Assembly: GCF_000247815.1 (NCBI RefSeq)
Contig: NC_021673.1
Coordinates: 40,688,592 to 40,752,591, forward strand
DNA length: 64,000 bases
Origin: Ficedula albicollis
Lineage: Eukaryota; Chordata; Aves; Passeriformes; Muscicapidae
Direction of reading: 5' to 3'
A program made the translations under genes and the position numbers. Shown here piece by piece: positions 1-12,202 of the stretch (its first letter is position 1; each line of letters begins with the position of its first letter). The notes under the pieces were generated by a model. That model did not search any database, was not told the DNA's origin, and was given only the letters and a program-made list of their open reading frames with translations.

Positions 1-730
1 ATATATAGGTTATTATTATTCTGCTGTAGTGATTCACTTCTGTACTCATTCCTCTGGAAGTACATTGAATTACACCAGCTGAGATTATGGCATCTACTGT
101 GCTTTTCAGAATGTTTTCTTTTAGTCTTTTCTATTTTTAGGTCAATTACTGAGTCGAAATCACATTACATGACTGAAGATAGCACCTGTCCTTTTATTTA
201 TATCCTCATATTTTCTGAGTTCCTGTTGCTGCTTTTTTTGACCTCCCTTCTTGATGTAACTGCTTCTCATTATGCTATTTCCTGACTTAACCTAGATTAC
301 ACAATATCTGTGAAGATTCAATAATCCCTTTGAAAGAACTAATTGAGCAGAAAATGCTAACAGGAGACCCGTGGGTTAACCCCAACAAAGGCAAAATCCT
401 CAAGCACATAAGTTGGATACTTTCCTTTTTAAATTAGGTGATTAATGGTAAGATCCTATTTTTACTACTATTTTACTGTGCATGAATTACTTCTGCAAGG
501 TTTGTTGAGAGCAAAATCATGCTTTAAGGAGTACTTCTTGGAAAGCCAGGTTCTGGCTGATTCTAAGAAGGATCCTTACCACCAGGAGGGAACACAAAAG
601 GCTGCCTTCCCTTTCTAATCTCCAGTTTCTGCATTTCTTGAAAAGTCTGACAGGACTTGATTCTGTCAGAATCAAGAATTTGATTCACAAGGTGGTTGCC
701 AGCTATGTGTTGCCAAATGCTGGAGAAGTA
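1..730. other. Non-coding stretch, no feature recognised
   Basis: AT-rich single-copy-looking DNA. I see no long open frame, no repeat family and no RNA gene. Confidence 0.6.
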
Positions 731-848
731 GGGAAGAGCCACGCGTGTGGTTCTGGTCCGTGTCTGCGCTCAGACTGGCTGCATCTGAGGGGAAGAGCCA
801 CGCGTGTGGCTCTGCTCCGTGTCTGCGCTCAGACTGGCTGCATCTGAC
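731..848. repeat. Two-copy tandem duplication, 59-bp unit
   Basis: Copy 1 is 731-789 and copy 2 is 790-848. The copies differ at about three positions. Each carries the palindromic, CpG-bearing core CACGCGTG, which is unusual in this AT-rich setting. Small open frames crossing the repeat look incidental. Confidence 0.95.
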
Positions 849-2960
849 AAATGTGGAAAGGGAACCAAAGCAGCAACCTTCTGATCCTCAAAGAGCACTC
901 ACTTCAAGTTACCAAGTTTGTACTGTCAAATGCGATGGCCAAGAGCCAAGGCTCTTGTGTGAAGTGCCCAGTTAATAGCTGAATGAGTATTTGGAGGTCT
1001 TGGCATATAGTTAGGCTTTGTTATCATCTGACCTTTGCTAATCTAATTTATTACATGTTACGCATAACTTTCTTTGTGTAGAGTTTTTTACTTTAATAAT
1101 TATACTTTATCCTTAAAATATGCAGTACTGATATACCTATGGCAGTGTAAAACTAGAATTACTCACAAGTGTGGCAGATTTTAAGCATGTTTTCACCATT
1201 ATTTCTAGAGATAACTTCATATGCTCTAAGCAACTTAAATTTCAAGAAAGGACAGCTCTTCCCAAAAATTTCTCTTGCACTAGGGTGGGCTGTGGTTTGG
1301 TTTTGGTAATTTAAGGCTATTCAAGCATCAGAGTTCTCCACATCAGTATTTGGTCTATGTTTTACCATGATCAAAATAAGACTATCAGTTTCTTGTGCTC
1401 TTTGTGATCTTTGATTCTGCATCACTTTACCTATAAAGACCCACTCCTGTGGGTTTCTAGCAGAAATTTGAGCTAGAAATTTGAACTTCTTTCATCCCAC
1501 AATGAAATGGCCATGTAGTACCCTGAGAGGAAAACAGGAACAAAACAGTAAGTAGTGGGTTAAAATTCTACCAGTAATGGATTAATCCTTTTTATTTTCC
1601 AAAATATGGCACTGAATTTGACAGGCTAGGAATGTTGTCTCCAATTGTCTTTTTCTCAACCATGTAAAGCAATTAAATTTTGATTGTGAAGATGTATGTC
1701 TAAGGTTATGCCTTGAGAATAATGTTGGAGTGAGTTATGTGACAAGGGTTAACAGTTCAGTGTTTGAAGTCAGTTTCTGAAGAAGAAGTGCACTGCTCTC
1801 ATTTTCCAGTCAGTTTGAATGAAAACATCACCTCAATAACATTTTTGTTTATGGTGTTTTGAGCTCCCATCTTTGGTGTTGCTGTCACTGCTGTTAATTG
1901 GGTTTCTTTCCACTTAGTGCTGATTCTTGGCCCTGGAAGACTGACTCACTGTAAATTTACTGAGGAGGAATTCTTTTTTGTCCACAGAAAATCTGAATAA
2001 TTAATTTTTATTTTAATCATTATGCTCCTTAGCCGACCGTCTCCTCGTGGAAGAAAAAAAGAAAGGGACATGTTTAATTAAAACAAGAAACTGCTGAAGT
2101 TTCTTAAACAACATGTCAGTCACTCTGCTATTTGAATAGCATGCTATTTTTTCAGGGTTAGAGAGCTGCCTTCTCAGCACTATTTACTGTACAGTTAAGG
2201 CTTCCAAAGCTTCTTTTCGCAGCAACAATCTGCCAAAAGCGAAATAATTTGCAATCAGCAGAGACAAAGCTTTATGTTTGCACCTGGACAATATCAGTAA
2301 TAATTCCCTGGCCTGGGGAGTGCCAGGAATGGAGGCCAAGGGCATACCCAGAGCAAGGATCAGATCTGTGCCCTGTGCAACCACCTTCCCCACACAGGTG
2401 TTCCCAGTGCAGGAGACCCTGACGTCTCCAGTTTGGTGAGGTGGTGCGTTATCAGCACCTCATTAGCTGCCATCCTGCAGGGGACCTGCAGTAATTGTGT
2501 GGGTGTTGTGACAAGTGCCAAACACTAGGTAGTTTGTAGTTGCTTTGGGCTGAGTGAACAAGGTATGTGCAGGGGAATTCACTTTGCTGTTTATGAATGC
2601 TTGTGTTTATGAATGTGCATATTTTTGCTTCCTGCTTGTCATTTCCTTGGTCTAACAGTTTGGCCTTTGTGACTAAGATGCTCCAGAACATTGTTGCCTT
2701 TAATGAAGATCTAACAAGCACCAATTTAATCTGTACTGACTCCTTATGCTCAGTCCCAGATTTATCTAAATCTCTTCGAAAAACATAAGGAAGAATCCTT
2801 TCACATCCCAAGATGTCTGCTTCATGAGCAAAATCCAAAGTGAAAATAAAGAAAGTATTAAAGTGGTTAAGCATTAAGCTAAGTGGTTTAAAAGTTTTGA
2901 GGCAAATTTGAATATTTATGTGCTTTTAAAAAAACAACAACAACAAATCTCCACAGGGGA
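849..2960. other. Non-coding stretch, no feature recognised
   Basis: No repeat family or gene recognised. A minus-strand open frame of 140 codons at 2452-2874 has no motif, low-complexity bias or family resemblance that I can name, and is probably chance. A 14-base phrase beginning GTTTATGAATG is repeated near 2590 and 2606. Confidence 0.55.
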
Positions 2961-4906
2961 AAGGAAAAGGAAGAAAAAGAAAAAGAAAAAGAAAAAGAAA
3001 AAGAAAAAGAAAAAGAAAAAGAAAAAGAAAAAGAAAAAGAAAAAGAAAAAGAAAAAGAAAAAGAAAAAGAAAAAGAAAAAGAAAAAGAAAAAGAAAAAGA
3101 AAAAGAAAAAGAAAAAGAAAAAGAAAAAGAAAAAGAAAAAGAAAAAGAAAAAGAAAAAGAAAAAGAAAAAGAAAAAGAAAAAGAAAAAGAAAAAGAAAAA
3201 GAAAAAGAAAAAGAAAAAGAAAAAGAAAAAGAAAAAGAAAAAGAAAAAGAAAAAGAAAAAGAAAAAGAAAAAGAAAAAGAAAAAGAAAAAGAAAAAGAAA
3301 AAGAAAAAGAAAAAGAAAAAGAAAAAGAAAAAGAAAAAGAAAAAGAAAAAGAAAAAGAAAAAGAAAAAGAAAAAGAAAAAGAAAAAGAAAAAGAAAAAGA
3401 AAAAGAAAAAGAAAAAGAAAAAGAAAAAGAAAAAGAAAAAGAAAAAGAAAAAGAAAAAGAAAAAGAAAAAGAAAAAGAAAAAGAAAAAGAAAAAGAAAAA
3501 GAAAAAGAAAAAGAAAAAGAAAAAGAAAAAGAAAAAGAAAAAGAAAAAGAAAAAGAAAAAGAAAAAGAAAAAGAAAAAGAAAAAGAAAAAGAAAAAGAAA
3601 AAGAAAAAGAAAAAGAAAAAGAAAAAGAAAAAGAAAAAGAAAAAGAAAAAGAAAAAGAAAAAGAAAAAGAAAAAGAAAAAGAAAAAGAAAAAGAAAAAGA
3701 AAAAGAAAAAGAAAAAGAAAAAGAAAAAGAAAAAGAAAAAGAAAAAGAAAAAGAAAAAGAAAAAGAAAAAGAAAAAGAAAAAGAAAAAGAAAAAGAAAAA
3801 GAAAAAGAAAAAGAAAAAGAAAAAGAAAAAGAAAAAGAAAAAGAAAAAGAAAAAGAAAAAGAAAAAGAAAAAGAAAAAGAAAAAGAAAAAGAAAAAGAAA
3901 AAGAAAAAGAAAAAGAAAAAGAAAAAGAAAAAGAAAAAGAAAAAGAAAAAGAAAAAGAAAAAGAAAAAGAAAAAGAAAAAGAAAAAGAAAAAGAAAAAGA
4001 AAAAGAAAAAGAAAAAGAAAAAGAAAAAGAAAAAGAAAAAGAAAAAGAAAAAGAAAAAGAAAAAGAAAAAGAAAAAGAAAAAGAAAAAGAAAAAGAAAAA
4101 GAAAAAGAAAAAGAAAAAGAAAAAGAAAAAGAAAAAGAAAAAGAAAAAGAAAAAGAAAAAGAAAAAGAAAAAGAAAAAGAAAAAGAAAAAGAAAAAGAAA
4201 AAGAAAAAGAAAAAGAAAAAGAAAAAGAAAAAGAAAAAGAAAAAGAAAAAGAAAAAGAAAAAGAAAAAGAAAAAGAAAAAGAAAAAGAAAAAGAAAAAGA
4301 AAAAGAAAAAGAAAAAGAAAAAGAAAAAGAAAAAGAAAAAGAAAAAGAAAAAGAAAAAGAAAAAGAAAAAGAAAAAGAAAAAGAAAAAGAAAAAGAAAAA
4401 GAAAAAGAAAAAGAAAAAGAAAAAGAAAAAGAAAAAGAAAAAGAAAAAGAAAAAGAAAAAGAAAAAGAAAAAGAAAAAGAAAAAGAAAAAGAAAAAGAAA
4501 AAGAAAAAGAAAAAGAAAAAGAAAAAGAAAAAGAAAAAGAAAAAGAAAAAGAAAAAGAAAAAGAAAAAGAAAAAGAAAAAGAAAAAGAAAAAGAAAAAGA
4601 AAAAGAAAAAGAAAAAGAAAAAGAAAAAGAAAAAGAAAAAGAAAAAGAAAAAGAAAAAGAAAAAGAAAAAGAAAAAGAAAAAGAAAAAGAAAAAGAAAAA
4701 GAAAAAGAAAAAGAAAAAGAAAAAGAAAAAGAAAAAGAAAAAGAAAAAGAAAAAGAAAAAGAAAAAGAAAAAGAAAAAGAAAAAGAAAAAGAAAAAGAAA
4801 AAGAAAAAGAAAAAGAAAAAGAAAAAGAAAAAGAAAAAGAAAAAGAAAAAGAAAAAGAAAAAGAAAAAGAAAAAGAAAAAGAAAAAGAAAAAGAAAAAAA
4901 AGAAGA
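2961..4906. repeat. Giant perfect (AAAAAG)n hexanucleotide array
   Basis: G occurs every six bases from 2973 to 4893 with only A between, giving about 320 uninterrupted units. Degenerate purine edges lie at 2961-2972 (GGAAAAGGAAG) and 4894-4906 (A-run, then AGAAGAAAA). The plus strand is all purine and the minus strand all pyrimidine. A six-base unit cannot produce stops in any frame, so very long Lys-rich frames (plus strand) and Phe/Ser/Leu-rich frames (minus strand) run through it. They are not genes. Such mirror-symmetric purine tracts can form triplex (H-DNA) structures; that is known of the class and not shown here. Purity and length also make an assembly-consensus artefact possible. 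Confidence 0.98.
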
Positions 4907-6254
4907 AAACCCGCCACACGATATGTGCATAGAAATGCTATATAAAATGTCTGTCCTGAATAAACATTTTTTCCAGGCCTGGTTTCATGTGAATAAAGCA
5001 TTCTGGCTTTCTTTTAGACAAGTTGCTTGATGTGTTGACAGATAATCTGGACACTCCTTTCCAGTGCTTACTATATATGTTTTTATGTTTCCAGCATGGA
5101 TTACTGTATGGAGCTCATCACTCTGATCACAAAAATTACCCAAATTGGAAGTTGTTCACTTCAGGCTGGTCCTGCTGCTTATGCAGAACAATGTGCATAG
5201 CAGCATCCTGTTTTCAGGATGTCATCATCCCAACTAGCAATGGTAGTTTAGTGTGCTTTCTCCAGTTTGGGGACAGAAAGTGGTATTGTACAAAATTCTC
5301 TTTAGTGCCAACATTAGATCTTTTCTTCTAACTGACTGGGTAGTTTGAAAGGCTGCAGAATCCATCTGTGCCAGGGTAACTGGATTGGGATAGAAGGGGA
5401 CTTGCCTAGGGCTGAAGTGCAGGGTGCATAATGATCTGTGCCAGTGGCTGGAGAAGATGTGTTTGGTACAGACATTAACATGATGGATAGGTTGAAAGAA
5501 TATTGAGAACCTCCAGGATTCCAAACCGGGAAGCCCAATTACTGCCTGATGTGGGCAAACTTAATAAAAAAATAATGATGCCAGTGAAACTGCAGCCTGT
5601 TCTTCATAGCACTTCATCAGAACTGCAAAAACAGATCTTAAAAGGAACAGAGGGAAGGATCAATGTAATAAACCTTAGTGCACATTTCATTAGGCTCGAG
5701 CCAGAAGAAACAGCAGGACATGCTCTAGTAGTGATTCCCTTTCGGAATGGCAGCAAGGGTGCTAGGAGCTGTGCTCTCATCTCATACCAGTAGAAAGTCT
5801 CCTATTCCACAAGCAAGGCAATAAAACTCATAACCATTAGTGTCTTGTCCAAATCTCTCTTCTGACCCTAAGCAGACTTCTGAAACAACTGCGGATAAAC
5901 CTACCTCTATCTGACCAGCCCAGATTTTTCATCAGATCTGAGGAAATGCAGAGGAGGAAGACTCTGAAGGGATCCTTTGGCCAAAGTGGAGTTATCTCCC
6001 AAGTGGGAGAAAAAGACACAGTCTGGGGCACAATTCCTCCTCTTCTGAAGTGATGCCTATGAGACAGATGCGCCATGCTTTGTTTTTTCAATTGACTGGA
6101 GGGAGACTTCAGGGAGTGACTTATTATTATAAATGTCTTTGCTTTAGATGTCTAAGATCGGGTGAGACCAGCCTTCTTGAGAAGTACCCAATAAATATGC
6201 TCAGTGAAGCCTCTTCTCTAATACCAGGATGAAGATCTCACTCTACATGCCTTG
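4907..6254. other. Non-coding stretch, no feature recognised
   Basis: Contains open frames of up to about 100 codons on both strands (for example plus 5023-5331 and 5503-5793). None shows a motif or family I recognise, and they overlap each other in different frames. I treat them as chance frames. Confidence 0.55.
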
Positions 6255-6307
6255 AGATATATACACACATATACATATATTAAAAAAAATATATATATAT
6301 ATTTTAT

Positions 6308-6340
<33 letters not shown>

Positions 6341-6346
6341 CATATA
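6255..6346. repeat. TA / CATA compound microsatellite
   Basis: Alternating TA, CA and an A-run, then six or so CATA units and a final TA run. It ends one base before the 982-bp tandem duplication begins, so it may mark the breakpoint. Confidence 0.95.
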
Positions 6347-6347
6347 T

Positions 6348-8311
6348 GGGATGGGTGCTTCTGTGCACCAAAGTCTGTAGAAAGAATTATAATGAAATAA
6401 TTATAAAGAAAGAATTATAATGAAAAATTATGTCATGTACATTTTGCTGTTCAGTTTCAATGCCTTCAATTTTTCAGTTATTTTAAACTCATTAAAAAAT
6501 CAGTGAAAAAAATGGTGCTGTCTTATGGTTCTTACCTGCAATCAAGGATATCTGAAGGAAATTAATTTGTTTCTGTTTGAAAGCACTGAATCTTTCCTAA
6601 GAAGACAAAATTCACAATAAATTTCCTGATATCCTATACATCAGCATTTATTTTACAGTCATTTTTCAGTGAAAAGAGGCTGTATCAGTCCTGGTCATAC
6701 CTATGTCTTAATTTGTAATGATTTCCAAGGCACCATTATCTGAATAAATGGATGAAATGTCCCTGTGTAGCTCAAAAGCAGGTAATTTTATCTTTTCATT
6801 GCAATATAGGTTCTCTAGAGCATCCATCCACACCAAATTAAGGTCCCGGGTTGTAAAACTGACTTTACCATCTGCTTTGGGCATGGAGTTCAACCAAAAG
6901 CCTTCAGAGGTTACCCCCATCAAAGAGTAAAAATCTGTCTTCTGATACAGGAACTTGGCCTCCAGACTGGCACATCAGACGAAAGCACAGGAATCAAAGC
7001 CAATTTGGGATCCAAATATATTAACCAGAAGGCAGAGATTGAAGCATACAAGAGCACATTTCTCTAAGGCTAACGTGATCTGATTTGTATCTTGCACTTA
7101 TCACTGAGACTTCACGAGCAAGGTATGTGCAAATACAGAATTTGTTGCTTTGTATTTGAAGCTGTACTTTTGATTTAGTTGGTGAGAAAACAATTAAGGA
7201 AGCAGTTGTTTGGGCTGGTGGAAAAGAACAAAGAATATGATGGTGACAAACTAAATGCCCACATATGAGCAAGGACAGATAGTCTCACCTGAATGTTCTT
7301 AAAGAACAGGCAGAGATAATTAGAGAGGCGGGATGGGTGCTTCTGTGCACCAAAGTCTGTAGAAAGAATTATAATGAAATAATTATAAAGAAAGAATTAT
7401 AATGAAAAATTATGTCATGTACATTTTGCTGTTCAGTTTCAATGCCTTCAATTTTTCAGTTATTTTAAACTCATTAAAAAATCAGTGAAAAAAATGGTGC
7501 TGTCTTATGGTTCTTACCTGCAATCAAGGATATCTGAAGGAAATTAATTTGTTTCTGTTTGAAAGCACTGAATCTTTCCTAAGAAGACAAAATTCACAAT
7601 AAATTTCCTGATATCCTATACATCAGCATTTATTTTACAGTCATTTTTCAGTGAAAAGAGGCTGTATCAGTCCTGGTCATACCTATGTCTTAATTTGTAA
7701 TGATTTCCAAGGCACCATTATCTGAATAAATGGATGAAATGTCCCTGTGTAGCTCAAAAGCAGGTAATTTTATCTTTTCATTGCAATATAGGTTCTCTAG
7801 AGCATCCATCCACACCAAATTAAGGTCCCGGGTTGTAAAACTGACTTTACCATCTGCTTTGGGCATGGAGTTCAACCAAAAGCCTTCAGAGGTTACCCCC
7901 ATCAAAGAGTAAAAATCTGTCTTCTGATACAGGAACTTGGCCTCCAGACTGGCACATCAGACGAAAGCACAGGAATCAAAGCCAATTTGGGATCCAAATA
8001 TATTAACCAGAAGGCAGAGATTGAAGCATACAAGAGCACATTTCTCTAAGGCTAACGTGATCTGATTTGTATCTTGCACTTATCACTGAGACTTCACGAG
8101 CAAGGTATGTGCAAATACAGAATTTGTTGCTTTGTATTTGAAGCTGTACTTTTGATTTAGTTGGTGAGAAAACAATTAAGGAAGCAGTTGTTTGGGCTGG
8201 TGGAAAAGAACAAAGAATATGATGGTGACAAACTAAATGCCCACATATGAGCAAGGACAGATAGTCTCACCTGAATGTTCTTAAAGAACAGGCAGAGATA
8301 ATTACAGAGGC
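6348..8311. repeat. Near-perfect 982-bp tandem duplication
   Basis: Copy 1 is 6348-7329 and copy 2 is 7330-8311, at a constant offset of 982 bases. Reading the copies side by side I find one difference, near the end (G at 7323 against C at 8305). All open frames in copy 1 recur unchanged in copy 2. The left edge touches a TA/CATA microsatellite. Near-identity means either a very recent duplication or a false duplication in the assembly. The unit matches no mobile element I recognise. Confidence 0.97.
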
Positions 8312-9430
8312 ATTATCAATCATTTTTGACACCTCATTAAGAGCAGATGAATTGCCAGTGGACTGAAGGACAGGAGAGCCAAAGAACAGCCAATAGTTAA
8401 CTAGGTAATAAACAGGAAAGACAGATGTGGACCTTTGAGGCAAGCTTCAATATCCAAAGAAACAATGAAAGGGTTTATTCCTATTGCTATGGCTTCCAAA
8501 TGTACAGGTTTCAGTGCCTGTGGGAGGAAATACTCTCGGGTCCAAGAAGAGGCAATCATACGGGCAAGAATATGTTGAGCTAGTAGTTGCTGACTGAGAA
8601 GTAAGACAACCCCCACTCTCCCCCCTGCCATTTCTCATATGTCAACACCAAACACTACATTTTGCATTTGGAATATATTTGGACAGAATACTGAACAAAG
8701 AAATAGTTATGATCAATAGAAGAATCCAAGTAAAGGATTAGACACATGCTTGCTCAGTGATAGTTGATCTAATTTAGGCAATCCTTGGATTGGGGAGTGA
8801 TTTTGAATACCAGTGCTGGATTTAGTTTAGTAGACAGAAGCATGCAAGCATAGAGGCTAGAAGTGCAAGAATGGGCAACCATGTCTTGGCAGAAACAAAT
8901 CTAACCATGCCCTGAATCTTAATTTTTCTTTCAAACAAATGCCAGGCTGAGTTACTTGCATTGTTTTGGAGCTCTCCAATAGCATTCCAGTATTTCTTTC
9001 CACTATGGGGTAAATTTTTTTGCTCCATTGATTTAAGACAGCTCTTTTGGGGATTTCTTTGTTAGGATATGTGTGAATGTCCATTGAGAAAGAACAGCAA
9101 CAGAAGCATTAATAAACTGGGGCAGATGTTAAATTAACAGGAAGGCAATGATGCTATGCTGATATATATATAAGCTAGAGATCTGTCCTGCTGAATACTC
9201 AGAGAAGTCACTCGCCAAACCATATTATCTATGCTTCATTGCCTTATTTTCTGTAGCCTGAGAAAAGCCAAAGAAAACTATTCCTTCTTATACCACTCAC
9301 AGCCAGGAAAGGATCTGTCATCATCAGTCATGAAAACACTTGAAATATGGATGCACTGTCTTCATTGCCACGGTCTTCCATGTCTAGCTTATTACCTTGC
9401 TTTAGAGGACATAGAGGTTTTTTAGTGTGC
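8312..9430 (-). other. Unidentified region with short minus-strand open frames
   Basis: Minus-strand frames at 8401-8631 (76 codons), 8822-9028 (68 codons) and 8857-9084 (75 codons) follow one another and overlap in different frames. The 68-codon frame ends in a hydrophobic stretch, LPILALLASMLACFCLL, that could be a membrane segment. I could not match any of this to a family. A decayed retro-element or viral-type gene is one possibility, and chance is another. No intact gene is claimed. Confidence 0.25.
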
Positions 9431-12141
9431 ATGGGTTTCAGGCATTTTTGTTAGCAGAGCAGAGTGGGGTAGTGGAGGGGAGAGTGTGTTTTACTGCAAT
9501 CTCTTGTTTGATTTAGAACTTTATTTACTTCATTTATTTTCAGGTCCTTGAGTTTTCTACATGTGTCCCACTATTATGCCCCACTATTATGCATAGACCA
9601 TTATTCTGTTCTGACATCTCCTACTTTTAACTTTTGGTCATTCATTGCATTTTCAGTCACCTTTTGTAGCCACTGTAGTTTTTGAATGGTATATTACTCG
9701 AACTCCTTAGAAAAGTCAGGATATGACATTGGCAAATGCCAAGTGGCCCTCGCTCCTTTCTCCAGAAGCCAGCAGAAGACCAGGTCTGTGATATGTGAGA
9801 TCTCACTCTTAGTTAGAACTGTTTCAAGCCTTTATTTCATTACAATTGTAGCTACTGTTTTCATTTTGTATCCAGGATGGGCATTAAACTAAAAAGTGCA
9901 GCTGCTTTCAATTATACTCTAATGTTCTGCTTCAAGATAGCTTTCATTTTTTGTGGCATCGCTTAATTGCCCTTCCCCCTTCTATCTTCTGCACTCAGAG
10001 CTTTTAACCACTTGGGAATGTTGCAGGGATAGGAATTAACAGATGTCATTTGCCACTGCTTCTGCTTCTGGTAGCAAGACCAATTTCACTTAGTGAAAAA
10101 ATTATCTTCTTACAAGCCAACTAAAAACTTCTGTCCATGGGGAAATGCTGGAAGAAGTTGCTGAAATGAATAGGATGCTGTTAGAGAGGTGCCACAGATA
10201 AACCTTTTGTAAGTAAACCTAGTCCTCCCTTCTCCTTCTGTATCTCTCAGTCTGGGGCTGGGGTTACCTTGAGAGAGGGGGACCTTTGCTGGTGAGATGG
10301 AGGAAGAGCAGCAGACACAGACTGCACCTGCGAAGATAGCATTCCTGCATGGAAAGGAGTGTCCCAGCCCCATGAAGTCAGTACCATCAGGAGTCATGGA
10401 GACCCAAGTTAGGAAGGAGAGACAGGGACCCTGGCGTCTCTGACACAAACCTGGCAGACACTGAAGGGCTCCTATGACACCCTTCTAATGCCATGTGTAG
10501 GCTAAGCTTGCCACAAGTGTGGGCAGGTTGAGCAGCCTTGGGGTGAGACACCATTACAAAGGCAGCAGAGGAACAACACATATCCTGGGAATCACTGGTA
10601 TTGCTACAGGTGAGTGTGCATTCATGGAAAGCTGGACACAGGCTTTCCCAACCTCCCAACCAGTGAAGATGAACTCTGGCTGTGCTCATTTGATGCTGGG
10701 GTTTTGTTAGCCTCCATCAAAATGAATACAGAGAAATAAGAGCAGCCTGTGAAAGGCATGTTGGTTCATTGTGTGGCCATCCAGGACCCAGAGGTGAAGA
10801 ACCACCAGCAAGGACAGGGCGGGTGGTAGCCTCATTCTGCTTATTCTTCATTGCTTCCTCAAATTAGAAATCTTTCCTCTTTGTTAACAGCAGTTTCAAA
10901 GAGAGAGCAGCCTGCTCCCATGCAAAGCAGCCACAGGAGCAAACGCACTCTTGGCAGGTGAGGAAGTATTCCCTCTTACTTAGCAGCTGAAAAATGGAAT
11001 CTAATGTATAAAACACCTCTTGTAATTAATCAACTGGCTTGTTTATGCCTCCTAATCTCAAATTTGAAAGCTGTCTGGCAACCTGGAGTTCCTTGGGGAT
11101 AAAATAATGGGCATTAGGCTTATTTTTTAGCAAATGAAACTTTGGGAGTCTGCCAGAAGTAGTCAGGCTTATTGGACCATACATAATCAAAGCAGGGAAA
11201 GGCATGAGCTGAAGTCTGACTACCTGAAAATTCAGAGAGTGATGAGCAAGAGTGGCCTCTCTCAAGATGTGAAATAAATAATAAATGGCAAAAAAAATTA
11301 TAAAGAGCTAAAAATAAAGTCCAACTACACTGTGAGCCCTTGTAGAAATGGTGAGGATCATTTCACATTTCTCTTCTCCACTTCATTGCAGGGAAAATGT
11401 GTTCACAGAGCACCTCACTAGGCAGGTTTTTTACCCCTTGCTGTTCAACTCCAAGCTCTCTGTAATGAATGTCAGCGTTCTAGCAGAGCTGGGAGAGGAA
11501 TTTGCACATCTTGGCTGGGGGCCATATGACCCTGAGGAGTGTGGTTGACCCTTCACATCCACACCGAGAAATTCCACTGACTCTGAGGAATGAGTTGCCA
11601 AGCAAGGGCTGTGGTATTAGGAGGTGAAAATGTATTTATAGCATCCCCTTTTTAGAAGGAAAAAAGAGGTGTCTTCAATGAGAAATAATCTGAAGAAGGT
11701 GTTGAAGGGGTTTATTTGACTCATGCTTACAAACTCTTTGATGAAGCAAATTGGTTTTAAATGTAGGAGGTGGACACACAGTCCAGCTGACCTGAGAGAA
11801 ACCACAGGCAAGGGGTAGGTCTGTAGAAAAATGTGGTGGGACTTTATGAAGCCTTGTGGTGGAAAGAGAGAGATGTGGGGGCAGGTTGCTGAATCCTCTG
11901 ACTGCTGCCTCCAGGTTCTTACCATGTATGAATGGACACATGCATATAGTCACATTAAAGGCATTTACTGAATTTGACCAATACAAAGAAGGTATTTTCC
12001 AGGTTAAAGAAGGTGACTTTGGTGATTGAGTGAAAGGTGACAGAGATATTGGTTTTTTCCAAACCCCAGGGTCCAAAGCTGGGGTGAAAAATGAAGAGCA
12101 CCTCAAATTGCAAAGGAAGGAGTGACTTAAAAGAGAAGAAA
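9431..12141. other. Non-coding stretch, no feature recognised
   Basis: No repeat family or gene recognised. A 14-base phrase, CCCACTATTATGCC-like, is repeated back to back near 9567-9594. Open frames such as minus 10110-10448 (112 codons) and minus 11675-12106 (143 codons) have no recognisable domain. Confidence 0.55.
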
Positions 12142-12202
12142 CACAGAATCACAGAATCGTTAGAGCTGGAACGACCTCTGGAGATCATCTACTCCAACCC
12201 CC
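12142..12202 (-). mobile_element. CR1 LINE, short 3'-end fragment
   Basis: Two CACAGAATC-type units open the element on the plus strand. These are the reverse complement of the CR1 3' tail. They are followed by the conserved CR1 3' UTR phrase around GACCTCTGGAGATCATCT and CCAACCCCC. The element is severely 5'-truncated (about 61 bp), as is common for CR1. Confidence 0.88.

Noticed and set aside
2888..5001. Open frames of 667-691 codons on both strands (poly-Lys, poly-Phe, Ser-Phe and Leu-Phe)
   Set aside because: They arise only because the six-base unit AAAAAG contains no stop in any frame. The proteins are pure repeat with short random ends.
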